From: an uncultured Parabacteroides sp.
Lineage (GTDB): Bacteria; Bacteroidota; Bacteroidia; Bacteroidales; Tannerellaceae
DNA length: 64,000 bases
Direction of reading: 5' to 3'
Assembly: GCA_949296075.1 (NCBI GenBank)
Contig: CASFNG010000006.1
Coordinates: 62,001-126,000, forward strand
Shown here: positions 63,410-64,000 of the stretch, in pieces
How positions within the stretch are numbered: the stretch's first letter is position 1
Layout: each line of letters begins with the position of its first letter
Notes under the pieces: generated by a model
What the model was told of the DNA's origin: nothing
What the model saw: only the letters and a program-made list of their open reading frames with translations
The model's database searches: none
Made by a program: the position numbers and the translations under genes

Positions 63410-64000
63410 ATTCGCCTAATATTTTTAAGTCCTTGGTAAGTGGCCTGATCGCGTCCAACGCCTGCTTATACCGGATCATATCCGTGAACGTGAGATCCAC
63501 ATAGAAAAGATATTCCCATTCGCGGCCGATAATCGGCAACGACTGTATCTTGGAAAGATTCATATCATAGAAAGAAAGCACGGAAAGCACCTTGGACAGG
63601 CTGCCGGATGTATGCGGCAACGCGAACACAAGCGAGGCCTTATTCTTATCGACCCCCCTAAGGATCTCGTCGGCTATCCAGCGGTCGGCGATAGAGAGGA
63701 AACGGGTAAAATTCCGTTTGTTGGTCTCTATACCCTCAGCCAGCACCTCCATATTATAGATCTTCGCCGCCAACTTGCCACAGATCGCCGCATGCCCTTT
63801 CAATTGGTTCTCGGAAATCCAACGGGCACTCATGGCCGTATCCTCTTTCTCCACCACTTTCGCGTTGGGCAGGGTGTCCAAGAAATCAGCGCACTGCATC
63901 AAGGCGATCGGATGCGAGTTCACCTCCGTTATCTCATGGATGGAAGTCCCGGGTAACGCCACCAGCGAATGCGAGATACGCAGCTTATACTCCCCCGTCA
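63384..64000 (-). CDS. pheA: Prephenate dehydratase, partial (5' end outside window)
   Basis: Only the C-terminal 205 or so residues are visible; the frame stays open to the right edge (reading TGEYKLRISHSLVALPG at the edge). The PDT domain has HPIALMQCADFL and KHAAICGKLAAKIYN-like text (here GHAAICGKLAAKIYNMEVL) and the NKRNFTRFLSI segment with the catalytic TRF motif. An ACT domain follows (KASLVFALPHTSGSLSKVLSVLSFYDMNLSKIQSLP), which would bind Phe for feedback inhibition. No mutase domain is seen in this part. It is the first visible gene of the Phe/Tyr operon. Confidence 0.94.
   Translation of the reverse strand, partial: TGEYKLRISHSLVALPGTSIHEITEVNSHPIALMQCADFLDTLPNAKVVEKEDTAMSARWISENQLKGHAAICGKLAAKIYNMEVLAEGIETNKRNFTRFLSIADRWIADEILRGVDKNKASLVFALPHTSGSLSKVLSVLSFYDMNLSKIQSLPIIGREWEYLFYVDLTFTDMIRYKQALDAIRPLTKDLKILGEYAEGRQSV

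Noticed and set aside
1..64000. CRISPR arrays, tRNA or rRNA genes, insertion sequences and prophage
   Set aside because: Reading through both strands I found no regular spaced repeats, no rRNA-like or cloverleaf-like segments and no transposase, integrase or phage structural text. A tRNA could be missed by eye; a covariance scan would settle it.

Overview
The window is chromosomal DNA of a Bacteroidales bacterium, most likely Parabacteroides (family Tannerellaceae); the species cannot be fixed by eye. The reasons are a SusC/SusD pair run by an ECF sigma/FecR pair, the trp gene order trpBEGDCFA with a Trp-codon leader, many lipoproteins and CAZymes, promoters of the Bacteroidetes type (TTTG, about 19-21 nt, TAnnTTTG), and few Shine-Dalgarno sites. 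I saw no rRNA, tRNA, CRISPR array, insertion sequence or prophage gene.

Layout. 1-9641 (minus): a polysaccharide utilisation locus with ECF sigma factor, FecR anti-sigma factor, SusC with an STN signalling domain, SusD, an unassigned hydrolase-like lipoprotein and a GH43 enzyme cut by the window edge. 9854-16680 (plus): the complete tryptophan operon with promoter, leader peptide containing three consecutive Trp codons, attenuator and seven genes. 16707-26338 (minus): lutABC lactate oxidation genes, a Crp/Fnr-type regulator, carB, carA and a divergent long PurF-like amidotransferase. 26594-31130: an M3 peptidase lipoprotein (minus), then a nitronate monooxygenase and OxyR (plus). 31131-31494 has no gene but holds structured sequence. 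31495-33790 (minus): a nucleotide-sugar dehydrogenase and a membrane-anchored NUC1 nuclease.

33904-45345 is an L-rhamnose catabolic cluster: rhaB, rhaA, rhaD and three GH78-type rhamnosidases on the minus strand, with a divergent AraC-type regulator. It has no permease and no lactaldehyde enzyme. 45402-50645 holds an acyltransferase, two small secreted proteins, a second GH43 and L-serine dehydratase. 51019-60103 (plus): an M64 metalloprotease with BACON-like domains, cobQ, a Tat-exported oxidoreductase, phenylacetate-CoA ligase with an ACT protein, and an ABC importer whose permease and ATPase are one polypeptide. 60349-64000 (minus): the Phe/Tyr operon (pheA, aminotransferase, DAHP synthase-chorismate mutase fusion, tyrA), cut at the right edge.

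Most of the window is core metabolism. The items most worth a second look are the trp leader, the possible pseudoknot and small RNA after oxyR, the PurF paralogue joined to carAB, the one-chain ABC importer, and the rhamnose cluster without a transporter.
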